The notes below the pieces were generated by a model. It was not told the DNA's origin, ran no database searches, and saw only the letters and a program-made list of their open reading frames with translations. 60,863 bases of DNA from Enhydrobacter aerosaccus (GTDB lineage Bacteria; Pseudomonadota; Alphaproteobacteria; Reyranellales; Reyranellaceae): assembly GCA_903832005.1 (NCBI GenBank), contig CAIKZO010000061.1, positions 1 to 60,863 of the forward strand. The letters run 5' to 3'. The position numbers were made by a program, and so were the translations under genes. Below, piece by piece: positions 18,905 through 26,767 of the stretch. Position 1 is the first letter of the stretch. Each line of letters begins with the position of its first letter.

Positions 18905-20166
18905 GTACTCACCAGGTTGAGGGCAAGGTCGAAGGCGTCGAAATTGCGCCAACGTCTCGAACCAACGTCTGCCGCGAGCGGTGCGTTGCAGATCAGCGGC
19001 ACGTGCTGCTCCGAGACGCCGCCGTGGCTGCGCAGCGGCTCGGTGAGGCCTGAGAGATCGTGCCGCGCCGCGGAGGTGCCCAGCACCTTGTGCTGCGTCG
19101 ACACGATAATGAGATCGCCCAAACGGTCGGCCGGTAGTTCAAACCGCGCTGCGGCCTCCTCGCGGGTCAGCGCTGCTTCGATGCCAGGCAGCGATTTGAT
19201 CTTCGCGGCCATCTCCGAGTGCGACACGCCGGCTGGCAGATAGACCACGGCGAACGAGCCCAGCGCACCGTGATGCACGACATAGGGATCGGTGATCGGC
19301 AGGATGACACGCGCCTTGTCGGTGCCCAGCCATTTGTCGAAGACGTCCTGCAAGTAGATCACGTCGGGCTGTCCATCCTTGCCGAACTTGGCATTCATGC
19401 CGTGGTCGGCGGTGAGTACAATCGTGCAGCCCAGCGCGTCGAGCTTGGCCATGTAGCCATCCATCATCGCATAGAAGTCGTTGGCGACCGGCGTGCCGGG
19501 CGCGTGCTTGTGCTGGATATAATCTGTGGTCGAGAGATACATGATCTCCGGTCGGTCGCGCTCCATCAGCTTCACGCCGGCGGCAAAGACGAATTCCGAC
19601 AGGCCGGCGCTGTAGACGTCCGGCACCTCCATGCCGACGAACGCATTCACGCTCTCGATGCCGTTCTCGGCCAAGGTCGCCTTGTCGGACTTCTCCGACG
19701 AGAAAGCGCAGGCCTTGCCCGGTCCCAGGGTGAGCCCCTTACCCAGCAGCCCGCGCAGCTTGTCCTTGGCCGTCACCACCGCGATGCGGCAGCCGGCCCG
19801 CTGGAAGGCCGGAAACAGCGTCTCGACCCGCAGGAACTTCGGGTCGTTCATCATCACTTCCTTGCCCGTATCGGGATCGAGGAAGTAATTGCCGCAAATC
19901 CCGTGCACCGCCGGCGGACGGCCGGTGACGATCGACAGGTTGTTGGGATTGGTGAAGCTCGGCACCACACACTCGGCGACCAGGTTCGTGCCGCCCTTCA
20001 GCACCTTGGCGAACCATGGCGCACGGCCCGCCTCGACAGCCTGCTCAATGTAGCCGGGTTCGGATCCGTCGATGCAGACCACGACCGTCGGCCGCTTCGG
20101 CAGGGCATAGCGCCGGTCGTTGAGCGAGATCTCGCCGCCCGCGGTGTTGATGCTGTCGGGTGCCAT
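18901..20166 (-). CDS. phnA: Phosphonoacetate hydrolase
   Basis: 421 residues of the alkaline phosphatase superfamily. PhnA cleaves the C-P bond of phosphonoacetate to acetate and phosphate with two zinc ions. Expected residues are visible: D33 (CIDGS), nucleophile T72 (PSFTNPNN), D215 and H219 (TTDYIQHK), D254-H255 (ADHGMN), with a late histidine near 380. Spacing agrees with the characterised rhizobial enzyme at a constant offset of about four. The gene starts 3 bases after phnW and overlaps the GFA start. The upstream step that makes phosphonoacetate, normally PhnY, is not encoded in the window. Confidence 0.9.
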   Translation of the reverse strand: MAPDSINTAGGEISLNDRRYALPKRPTVVVCIDGSEPGYIEQAVEAGRAPWFAKVLKGGTNLVAECVVPSFTNPNNLSIVTGRPPAVHGICGNYFLDPDTGKEVMMNDPKFLRVETLFPAFQRAGCRIAVVTAKDKLRGLLGKGLTLGPGKACAFSSEKSDKATLAENGIESVNAFVGMEVPDVYSAGLSEFVFAAGVKLMERDRPEIMYLSTTDYIQHKHAPGTPVANDFYAMMDGYMAKLDALGCTIVLTADHGMNAKFGKDGQPDVIYLQDVFDKWLGTDKARVILPITDPYVVHHGALGSFAVVYLPAGVSHSEMAAKIKSLPGIEAALTREEAAARFELPADRLGDLIIVSTQHKVLGTSAARHDLSGLTEPLRSHGGVSEQHVPLICNAPLAADVGSRRWRNFDAFDLALNLVST

Positions 20167-20169
20167 GTT

Positions 20170-21324
20170 CTACTCCGCCGCCAGGGCCGGTCCGCCGTTA
20201 TTGACCCGCATTTCATCCAGCACATCGCGCACGGCCGCAAGGGCGCCCTGCATGTCCTTCGGGTAGAGCCGGCCGATGCAGCCGATCCGGAAAGAGTCCG
20301 CCACCGTGAGCTTGCCTGGATAGATCACGTAACCACGATCCTTCAGCCCGTCATAAAAGCGTTGGAAGACGAACTTAGGGTCGGTCGGCATATGGAAGGT
20401 GACGATGATCGGCGCCTGCAGCGTGTCCGGCAAGAGCGTGCGGAAGCCCATGGCGCGCATGCCGTCGATCAGGACTTTGGCGTTTTCGCGGTAGCGCCGG
20501 CCGCGACCGGCGACACCGCCTTCGGCCGCATGCTCCTCGATCGCCTTGCCCAGTGCCACGATGACGTGGATCGGCGGCGTGAAGCGGTACTGACCGGTCT
20601 TGGCGAAGCCCTCCGCCTGTTCGAACAGATCGAGCACAAGGGTCGTGGCGTTGCCTTTACATTCCGCGAGCGCGGCCTTGCGGCAGACCACGAAGCCCAG
20701 GCCAGGGACGCCTTCGAGACATTTGTTCGACGACGACGCCATCGCATCGTAGGGCACGGCGCGCGCGTCGAGCTCGAGCGCGCCGAAGGCGCTCATCGAA
20801 TCGACCAGCAGCCGGCGACCATGCCGGGCGACGATCGCCGCCGTCTCGGCGATCGGGTTGAGGACGCCCGACGTCGTCTCGCAATGGACGGCGAAGACAT
20901 GCGTGATCGCCTTGTCGTCCGCCAGAAGCCTGTCGAGCTTCGCAAGGTCCGGCGGCGTGTCCTCTGGCGTCTCATAGGAAACGACGCCACGACCGGCGAT
21001 CTCCGCGATTTTCTTGGCGCGGTGACCATATGCGCCATTGATCAGCACCAACAGTTTGCCCATCTTGGGAACGAAGCTTGTGATCATCGCCTCGACAGCG
21101 AAGGTTCCGGAGCCTTGCACCGGCACTGTGACATGCGTGCCCTCGCCGCCCGCCAGTTCGACGATCTTCTCCAGCACCATCTTGTTGATGGCGATGAAGC
21201 CCTGATCGCGCGAGCCCCAGTCATGGACCATGGCCTGCTTCACGGCGGCCGAGGTGGTGAGCGGTCCGGGCGTGAGGAGAAGAGGATCGCCGGTTTCGGA
21301 GGCAGCGGGCTTTGCATCTGACAT
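20170..21324 (-). CDS. phnW: 2-aminoethylphosphonate--pyruvate transaminase
   Basis: 384 residues, a class V PLP aminotransferase that converts 2-aminoethylphosphonate and pyruvate into phosphonoacetaldehyde and alanine. Visible features are the N-terminal LLLTPGPLTTS, MVHDWGSRD, QGSGTF (70-75), the DSMSAFG segment (175-181) and the Schiff-base lysine K201 in SSSNKCLEG. It opens the six-gene minus-strand run. Its start is 41 bases from a triple PhoB-like half-site array shared with the divergent transporter gene, so phosphate-starvation control is likely. Confidence 0.92.
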   Translation of the reverse strand: MSDAKPAASETGDPLLLTPGPLTTSAAVKQAMVHDWGSRDQGFIAINKMVLEKIVELAGGEGTHVTVPVQGSGTFAVEAMITSFVPKMGKLLVLINGAYGHRAKKIAEIAGRGVVSYETPEDTPPDLAKLDRLLADDKAITHVFAVHCETTSGVLNPIAETAAIVARHGRRLLVDSMSAFGALELDARAVPYDAMASSSNKCLEGVPGLGFVVCRKAALAECKGNATTLVLDLFEQAEGFAKTGQYRFTPPIHVIVALGKAIEEHAAEGGVAGRGRRYRENAKVLIDGMRAMGFRTLLPDTLQAPIIVTFHMPTDPKFVFQRFYDGLKDRGYVIYPGKLTVADSFRIGCIGRLYPKDMQGALAAVRDVLDEMRVNNGGPALAAE

Positions 21325-21364
21325 GGCGCGATGATCGGCCGGCGGAAACGAGCCGTCCAGTGCA

Positions 21365-21393
21365 CCGTCATAATACTGTCAAAAAACTTTCAT
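21365..21393 (+). promoter_or_regulatory. Triple Pho box (PhoB operator) between phnW and the Na/Pi cotransporter gene
   Basis: Three direct 7-base half-sites occur at exact 11-base spacing: CCGTCAT at 21365, CTGTCAA at 21376 and CTTTCAT at 21387, separated by the AT-only spacers AATA and AAAA. The PhoB consensus is a CTGTCAT-like heptamer, a 4-base AT-rich spacer and a second heptamer; the middle and right units match at six of seven positions each. The right end is 32 bases before the transporter ATG, and TAGGAT at 21411-21416 could be the -10 element. The same array lies 41 bases from the phnW start on the other side. Confidence 0.75.
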
Positions 21394-21425
21394 CAATGGC
21401 CGAAGAGGCTTAGGATTCGAGTGAA

Positions 21426-22589
21426 ATGCATGGCGTAACCACCGTTCTGAATGTCATCGGCAGCGTCGCCCTGCTGCTGTGGGGCGTGCGCATGGTCCGC
21501 ACGGGGCTGACGCGCGCCTTTGGCGCGGCGCTGCGCCGGGCCATTGGCGCCTGCTCGCGCAACCGCTTCACCGCTTTCGCGGGCGGCCTCGGCCTGACCG
21601 GCGTGCTGCAGTCGAGCACGGCGACGGCGCTCTTGCTTGCCTCCTTCGCCGGCCGCGGCCTGATCACGCTGTCGATCGCGCTCGCCGTCATGCTGGGCGC
21701 CAACGTCGGCACGACGATCACCGCGCAGGTCCTGTCGTTCGACCTCAACTGGGTGTCTCCGCTCATGATCGGGGCTGGCGTCATCGGCTTCCTGTCGAGC
21801 GACCAGGACAAGATCCGCCATCTCGGCCGGGTCGGCATCGGCCTCGGCCTGATGCTGCTGTCGCTGCAACTGCTCGAGCACGCCGCTCTGCCGCTGCGTG
21901 CCTCGGAGACCTTCGTGACGGTGCTGAAAGGCCTGCAGGACGAATATGTCCTGGCCGCCCTCTTTGCCACGGCGGCGACCTGGTTCATCCATTCCAGCCT
22001 GTCGACCGTGCTGCTGGTCATGTCGTTTGCCGCGAGCGGCATCATCGAGCCGGAACTGGCGCTTGCCCTGGTGGTCGGCGCCAACATCGGCGGGGCCGTG
22101 GCGCCCTACTTCGACCAGTCGAGCACCGACATCGAGGCCCGCCGGGTGCCGCTCGGCAACCTCATCACCCGCGCGGTCGTAGGCCTCCTCGTGCTGCCGT
22201 TCCTGGTACCGATCCATCATTGGCTCGCCATCGTCGATCCCGCGCCTGGCCGGCTGCTGGTGAATTTCCACACCGCTTTCAGCGTGCTGGCCGCGATCCT
22301 CTTCATGCCTCTGATCGATCCGCTGGCGGCACTCTGCCGGCGCCTCCTGCCGTCGCGGCCGCAGCCCGACGATCCGTCGAGGCCGCGCCACCTCGATGCG
22401 ACGGTGCTCGACACCCCGGCCGAAGCACTGGCCTGCGCCGCCCGCGAGACGCTCAATCTCGGCGACCGCGTATCCGACATGCTGCGCCAGACAAGCCTTG
22501 TTGAAGGGGCAACCGCGGAAAGCATTTCAACGTCTGGCTCGGCGTTCTTGATGAATGCGTTGCTCAGCCTTTTCGCAATGACAGTCTGA
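21426..22589 (+). CDS. Na+/phosphate cotransporter-family protein (NptA-like), C-terminally truncated
   Basis: 387 residues. Two inverted-repeat halves carry the family QSST-type signature: LQSSTATALLLASFA near 60 and IHSSLSTVLLVMSFAASG near 195, with about eight membrane helices up to residue 300. Family members usually continue for another 150 residues or so in a PhoU-like domain. Here only its beginning (ALACAARETLNLGDRVSDMLRQ) is present, and the last 30 residues from about 22497 look like foreign sequence. The transport core is intact, so phosphate movement is still possible. The Pho boxes upstream support phosphate control. Confidence 0.8.
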   Translation: MHGVTTVLNVIGSVALLLWGVRMVRTGLTRAFGAALRRAIGACSRNRFTAFAGGLGLTGVLQSSTATALLLASFAGRGLITLSIALAVMLGANVGTTITAQVLSFDLNWVSPLMIGAGVIGFLSSDQDKIRHLGRVGIGLGLMLLSLQLLEHAALPLRASETFVTVLKGLQDEYVLAALFATAATWFIHSSLSTVLLVMSFAASGIIEPELALALVVGANIGGAVAPYFDQSSTDIEARRVPLGNLITRAVVGLLVLPFLVPIHHWLAIVDPAPGRLLVNFHTAFSVLAAILFMPLIDPLAALCRRLLPSRPQPDDPSRPRHLDATVLDTPAEALACAARETLNLGDRVSDMLRQTSLVEGATAESISTSGSAFLMNALLSLFAMTV

Positions 22590-22633
22590 AGCGGCACCTG
22601 ATTAAGCCTCGTGGATCCTCCAATAAGCGTCAG
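22508..22633 (-). pseudogene. Hsp70-like gene fragment
   Basis: On the minus strand 42 codons read LTLIGGSTRL at the start and NAEPDVEMLSAVA at the end, without start or stop of their own. In Hsp70/DnaK the ATPase domain has a GGSTR motif followed about 20 residues later by NPDE..ALGAA, and the spacing here agrees (22 residues). Codons such as ATT, AAT, AAA and TCA are more frequent than in the neighbouring genes. The segment lies exactly where the cotransporter gene loses its normal C-terminus, so it looks like debris from a deletion or recombination. Similarity is judged by eye. Confidence 0.42.
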
Positions 22634-23994
22634 ATAATTTCCATGTAGCGGTCGAGCTCCCATTCGGTGATGGCCTTGCGGAACTCACGCTCTTCCCACT
22701 CGCGTGTTGCAGAATAATGATCGACGAAGGCGTCGCCAAAGAGATCGCGGGACGCTTTCGATCCCTTCAGCCGCCCCGCCGCCTCCATTAGGGTGCGCGG
22801 GAGCTGGCTCTTGGCCGGGTGCTTCTTCTCGTAGCTGTTGCCCGTAACGGGCTCGCCGGGATCGAGCTTGTTCTCGATGCCCCACAGGCCCGCGCCGATT
22901 GCGGCCGCCAGCGCGAGGTACGGGTTCGCATCGGCGGCGGCGACCCGATATTCCACCCTCGTCGACTTCGCGGAACCCGGGATGACCCGGAGCGCCGTCG
23001 TGCGGTTCTCGACGCCCCAGGCCGAAACGGTCGGTGCCCAGAAGCCCGGAATGAGTCGACGATAGGCGTTCACGGTCGAGGCGACCATCGCCAGGGTCTC
23101 GGGCATCAGCGCCTGCTGGCCGGCCACGAACTGGCGCATGGTCTTGCTCATGCGGTGCGGCGCCTTTTCGTCGTAGAAGACAGGCTTGCCGTCCTTCCAC
23201 AGCGACATGTGCATGTGGCCGCCGCAGCCGGGCCAGTCCTTCGACCATTTGGCCATGAAGGTGGCGAGCCAGTCGCGTTTCTGCGCCAGCACCTTGGTGA
23301 AGAGTTTGAAGAGCGCGGCCTTGTCCGCCGCTTCCAGCCCGTCGGACACCCGTAGAGCCGCCTCGAGTACGCCGGCACCGGTTTCCGTGTGCAGGCCCTC
23401 GATGCCCATATCCATGGTCTCGCACATCGCGAGCAGGTCCTTGTACCAGTCGCTCAGCACCGAGTTGCGCAACACCGAGTAGCCGAAGAAGCCCGGCGAG
23501 ATCGGCTTCAGGTTCTTGTAGCCCTTGTCGCGGATCGAATGCGCCGTCTCGGCGAAGACGAAGAATTCGTACTCGAAGCCGACCTTGACCTCGAAGCCGA
23601 GCTTCTTCGCGCGCGCCAGGACACCGCGCAGGACGGCACGCGGGCAGATCACCTCGAACCTGTCGGTGAACTCGCAGAGGAACAGGAGATTGCCGGGCTC
23701 GGTCGCGATCTCGCGGCAGGTCTGCGGCAGGACCCGGACCGTGGCATCGGGATAGCCGGTGTGCCAGCCGGTCATGGTGGCGTTGTCGTAGAGCTGGTCG
23801 TTGGCATCCCAGCCCAGGACCACGTCGCAGAAGCCGAAGCCGCCCTCGAGCGCCGACTTGAACTTGTCGATGTGGATGTACTTGCCGCGCAGGATACCGT
23901 CGATGTCGTGAACGCCCACCTTGACGTGGCTGAGGCCGCGCTCCTTGACGATCTTGAGCGCGTCCGCCGCCGTCTTCACCTGCCGCGGTTCCAT
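22630..23994 (-). CDS. Glutamine synthetase-family enzyme (type I fold, GlnA/PuuA-like)
   Basis: 454 residues. The N-terminal beta-grasp (VKVGVHDIDGILRGKYI) and the catalytic domain (GFEYEFF, ETGAGVLE, GCGGHMHMS, then RVIPGSAKSTRVEYR) are complete. The adenylylation-loop tyrosine signature of housekeeping GlnA is not apparent. The family joins ammonia or an amine to glutamate with ATP; members of this branch include gamma-glutamylpolyamine synthetases and other amine-glutamylating enzymes. The gene is monocistronic, with divergent K+ channel gene upstream. Substrate is uncertain. Confidence 0.85.
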   Translation of the reverse strand: MEPRQVKTAADALKIVKERGLSHVKVGVHDIDGILRGKYIHIDKFKSALEGGFGFCDVVLGWDANDQLYDNATMTGWHTGYPDATVRVLPQTCREIATEPGNLLFLCEFTDRFEVICPRAVLRGVLARAKKLGFEVKVGFEYEFFVFAETAHSIRDKGYKNLKPISPGFFGYSVLRNSVLSDWYKDLLAMCETMDMGIEGLHTETGAGVLEAALRVSDGLEAADKAALFKLFTKVLAQKRDWLATFMAKWSKDWPGCGGHMHMSLWKDGKPVFYDEKAPHRMSKTMRQFVAGQQALMPETLAMVASTVNAYRRLIPGFWAPTVSAWGVENRTTALRVIPGSAKSTRVEYRVAAADANPYLALAAAIGAGLWGIENKLDPGEPVTGNSYEKKHPAKSQLPRTLMEAAGRLKGSKASRDLFGDAFVDHYSATREWEEREFRKAITEWELDRYMEII

Positions 23995-24081
23995 CGATCC
24001 CCCTCGTTCTGCCTCGCGAATCGACCGTAGATCGGCCTCGGCTGCGTTGCAATTCAGAGCGCAAGACGCCTATGGTTCGCC

Positions 24082-25080
24082 GTGGCGGCCACGGGCTCAA
24101 CGACACGCGCGCAGACCTACGCAATTCTGCGGCAGAACAATTTCAGCCCCAGCGGGCGACGCTGGCGCTCGCTCCATCTGCTTGCGCTGGGCGCCGGCCT
24201 CCTCGCGGTGGCACTGTCGACGATCGACAACCTCGCGGACGGCTTCCAGAGGACGCTCACCGCCATCATCGTCATCGTCGCCGGCATCTTCTGCATCCTC
24301 TGGGTCCTGAAGCTCAGCCTGCACGCGCCGGCGATGACGACCCTGGCGCGGGTCATCTCGAACGAGCGCGCGACGCTGGCCTCGGTGCTGGTCGTCTTCA
24401 TCATGATCCTGATCTCTGCTGCCACGGCGACCCATCTGTTCGAAGGCGCGGGCCAGCCCAAGGAGTTCGGCAGCATCCCGGCGGCGCTGTGGTGGGCCGT
24501 GGTGACCCTCACCACCACCGGCTACGGCGACGTGATCCCCCACACCGTGGGCGGCAAGATGATCGGATCCGTCGTCATGGTGTGCGGCATCCTGGTCCTC
24601 GCACTGATGACCGGTATCCTCGCCACCGGCTTCGCCGAGGAAGAGCGCCGCCGCGAGTACCTGCGCGTCTGGGACCAGGTCACCAAGGTGCCGATGTTCA
24701 CGGAGCTGGGCACCGTCACCCTATCTGAGATCGTGAGCAAGCTCAGGGTCCGTCACTATCCGGCGCGCATCGTCGTGGTGCGGCGCGACGAGCCCGGCGA
24801 TTCGATGTTCTTCATCTCGGGAGGCGAGGTCGAGGTGCGGCTGCCGCGCGATTCGGTGCGGCTCGGCCAGGGCGGCTTCTTTGGCGAGATGGCGCTGCTC
24901 GACCGCCTGCCGCGCAACGCCACCATCGCCACCACCGAGCCCACGACCCTGCTGGTGCTCTATGCCAGCGACTTCTACGCGATTGCCTCGCATATCCCGT
25001 CGCTGGTCGAAGCCGTCGAGAAGGAAGCGCGCCGCCGCCGCATCGCCAACGAGAGCGCCGAAAAGGGGGCACCCAAGTGA
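24082..25080 (+). CDS. Cyclic-nucleotide-gated potassium channel with a shortened sensor region
   Basis: 332 residues from a GTG at 24082; an in-frame stop at 24028 prevents much longer versions. The pore has the selectivity filter TTTGYGD at 144-150 between helices at about 98-118 and 158-182. A cyclic nucleotide-binding domain spans about 205-315 with the phosphate-binding cassette GEMALLDRLPRNAT at 268-281 and its key arginine R278. Similarity to the MloK1 channel is strong across pore and ligand domain. Only two hydrophobic segments (about 30-47 and 60-80) precede the pore unit, where MloK1-type channels have four. Confidence 0.88.
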   Translation: MAATGSTTRAQTYAILRQNNFSPSGRRWRSLHLLALGAGLLAVALSTIDNLADGFQRTLTAIIVIVAGIFCILWVLKLSLHAPAMTTLARVISNERATLASVLVVFIMILISAATATHLFEGAGQPKEFGSIPAALWWAVVTLTTTGYGDVIPHTVGGKMIGSVVMVCGILVLALMTGILATGFAEEERRREYLRVWDQVTKVPMFTELGTVTLSEIVSKLRVRHYPARIVVVRRDEPGDSMFFISGGEVEVRLPRDSVRLGQGGFFGEMALLDRLPRNATIATTEPTTLLVLYASDFYAIASHIPSLVEAVEKEARRRRIANESAEKGAPK

Positions 25081-25093
25081 CCCAGGTCGACCT

Positions 25094-25231
25094 GTTGCGG
25101 CCGGGAATGACATGACGAGTGTCATGGGCGGGACCTATCCGTGGGCCGGCATCACCATTGGCCCGGCCCTCGCCTTCGGCTATATCGCCGCCCAACATGC
25201 GGCCCAAACGACGACCCGGACCGCAGGCTGA
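25094..25231 (+). pseudogene. 3' remnant of a KstD/fumarate reductase-type flavoprotein gene
   Basis: After the channel stop, one frame reads VAAGNDM, then SVMGGTYPWAGITIGPALAFGY to the stop at 25229-25231. This is the C-terminal FAD-closing motif of 3-ketosteroid dehydrogenase/fumarate reductase-like flavoproteins, which typically end AAGND...MGG.YPG.G..LGPALTFGYIA.RH. Nothing of the remaining 500 or so residues precedes it. It is either a deletion remnant or, less likely, a 39-residue peptide starting at the ATG at 25112. It ends 7 bases before the manC-type start. Confidence 0.6.
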
Positions 25232-25238
25232 GGGAACA

Positions 25239-26645
25239 ATGTCGCAGATCACCCCCGTTATCCTGGTCGGAGGCTCCGGCAAGCGCCTGTGGCCTCTGTC
25301 GCGCGAGAGCATGCCCAAGCAGTTCGTGCCGCTTCTGGGCAAGCAATCGACCTTCCAGCAGACCCTTCTGCGCGTGGCCGACCGCACCCTGTTCGGCAAG
25401 CCGGTGATCGCCACCAACGACGCCTACCGTTTCATGGCCGAACAGCAGGCCAAGGACATCGGCATCGAGATCGACATCCTGGTCGAGCCGTCGCGCCGCG
25501 ACTCGGGCCCGGCGATGGCCGCCGCCGCAGCCTATACGCGCAGCCTCGGCGCCAAGGCCGTGCTGGCTCTCGCGTCCGACCATCTGGTGATCGGCGCCGA
25601 GGAATTCCTCCAGGGCTGTCGCGAGGGCCTCACCGCCGTGCAGCAGGGCGGCATCGTCACCTTCGGCATTCCGCCGACGGAGCCCAAGACCGACTACGGC
25701 TATATCCGCCTTGGCAGCGAGAGCATCGGCCCGGTGCAGAAGGTCGCGGCCTTCGTCGAGAAGCCCAACGCGCAGAAGGCGATGCAGTACATTGACGAGG
25801 GGCTGCTGTGGAACAGCGGCAACTTCCTGTTCCCGCCCGACCTGCTGCTGTCGGAAATGCGGCGCTTCGAGCCCGCGATGGCCGATGCCGCCGAGGAAGC
25901 CGTCGCCAAGGCCCGGAAAGTCGGCTCGACCGTGTTCCTCGACGCCGACTCCTTTGCCAAGGCGCCGGCCAAGTCGATCGACTACGCCGTGATGGAACGC
26001 ACCGACAAGTGCTGGGTCGTGCCCGCGAAGTTCCGCTGGTCCGACCTCGGCACCTGGGACGCGCTGCTCGATGTCGGCAATGCCGACTCGGCGGGCAACG
26101 TCACTGAGGGCCCGGTCGAGCTCGACCATGTGCGCAATTCCTACATCCGCTCCGATGGACCGCTGACCGCCGTGATCGGCGTCGAGGGAGTCGTGGTCGT
26201 CGCCATGGGCGACGCCGTGCTGGTCGGTCATCGCGACAACCTTCCGCGCCTGAAGGACGTGGTGCAGCGCATGTCGGACGGCAAGCACAAGGCCGCCACC
26301 GAACATGTCGTGATGCACCGCCCCTGGGGCAGCTATCAGGACATCGACCGCGGCGAGCGCTTCCGCGCCAAGCGGCTGACCGTGAAGCCCGGCGCCAAGC
26401 TCAGCCTGCAGAGCCACAACCGGCGCGCCGAGCACTGGGTGGTCGTGAAGGGCGTGGCCGAGGTGACACTCGACGGCAAGGTCATGACCCTGCAGGAGAA
26501 CCAGTCGACCTATATCCCGATCGGCGGCATCCACCGCCTGGCCAACCCCGGCACCGAGCTGCTGGAAGTGGTCGAGGTCCAGACCGGCGACTATGTCGAA
26601 GAAGACGACATCGTGCGCTACGAGGACATCTACGCGCGCGTGTAA
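25239..26645 (+). CDS. manC: Mannose-1-phosphate guanylyltransferase/mannose-6-phosphate isomerase
   Basis: 468 residues from the ATG at 25239, preceded by AGGGAA; a longer upstream frame overlaps the flavoprotein remnant and is rejected. The nucleotidyltransferase domain (about 1-285) opens with the signature GGSGKRLWPLSR (11-22) and contains the FVEKP sugar-binding motif. A linking beta-helix follows, and a C-terminal cupin (about 355-465; PWGSYQDID, RRAEHWVVVKG) is the type II phosphomannose isomerase part. It makes GDP-mannose, the likely sugar donor for the glycan locus that follows on the opposite strand. Confidence 0.92.
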   Translation: MSQITPVILVGGSGKRLWPLSRESMPKQFVPLLGKQSTFQQTLLRVADRTLFGKPVIATNDAYRFMAEQQAKDIGIEIDILVEPSRRDSGPAMAAAAAYTRSLGAKAVLALASDHLVIGAEEFLQGCREGLTAVQQGGIVTFGIPPTEPKTDYGYIRLGSESIGPVQKVAAFVEKPNAQKAMQYIDEGLLWNSGNFLFPPDLLLSEMRRFEPAMADAAEEAVAKARKVGSTVFLDADSFAKAPAKSIDYAVMERTDKCWVVPAKFRWSDLGTWDALLDVGNADSAGNVTEGPVELDHVRNSYIRSDGPLTAVIGVEGVVVVAMGDAVLVGHRDNLPRLKDVVQRMSDGKHKAATEHVVMHRPWGSYQDIDRGERFRAKRLTVKPGAKLSLQSHNRRAEHWVVVKGVAEVTLDGKVMTLQENQSTYIPIGGIHRLANPGTELLEVVEVQTGDYVEEDDIVRYEDIYARV

Positions 26646-26740
26646 AAGTTGACGCGGCGTGCACCGAAATCCTGGGACACCTCAGATGCCGACGGCATAA
26701 GCCTTTCAGGCGATTTGTACCGGATTCAGCCACTCCCTCC

Positions 26741-26757
26741 GCGCAACAATGTTGCGC
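26741..26757. repeat. Short perfect inverted repeat between manC and the glycosyltransferase genes
   Basis: GCGCAAC and GTTGCGC arms (7 bp) flank the 3-base loop AAT. It lies in the 122-base gap where manC (plus) and the glycosyltransferase gene (minus) converge, so it could act as a shared stem-loop terminator. It lacks a T-run on either side, so intrinsic termination is not certain. The rest of this gap holds nothing recognisable. Confidence 0.45.
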
Positions 26758-26767
26758 GATTGGACAA

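Noticed and set aside
23995..24081. Sigma-54/NtrC promoter in front of the glutamine synthetase-family gene
   Set aside because: No TGGCAC-N5-TTGC pair is present on the relevant strand.
26646..26767. A gene in the gap between manC and the first glycosyltransferase
   Set aside because: Frames there are short or extend antisense into the neighbours, with no start, ribosome site or motif.
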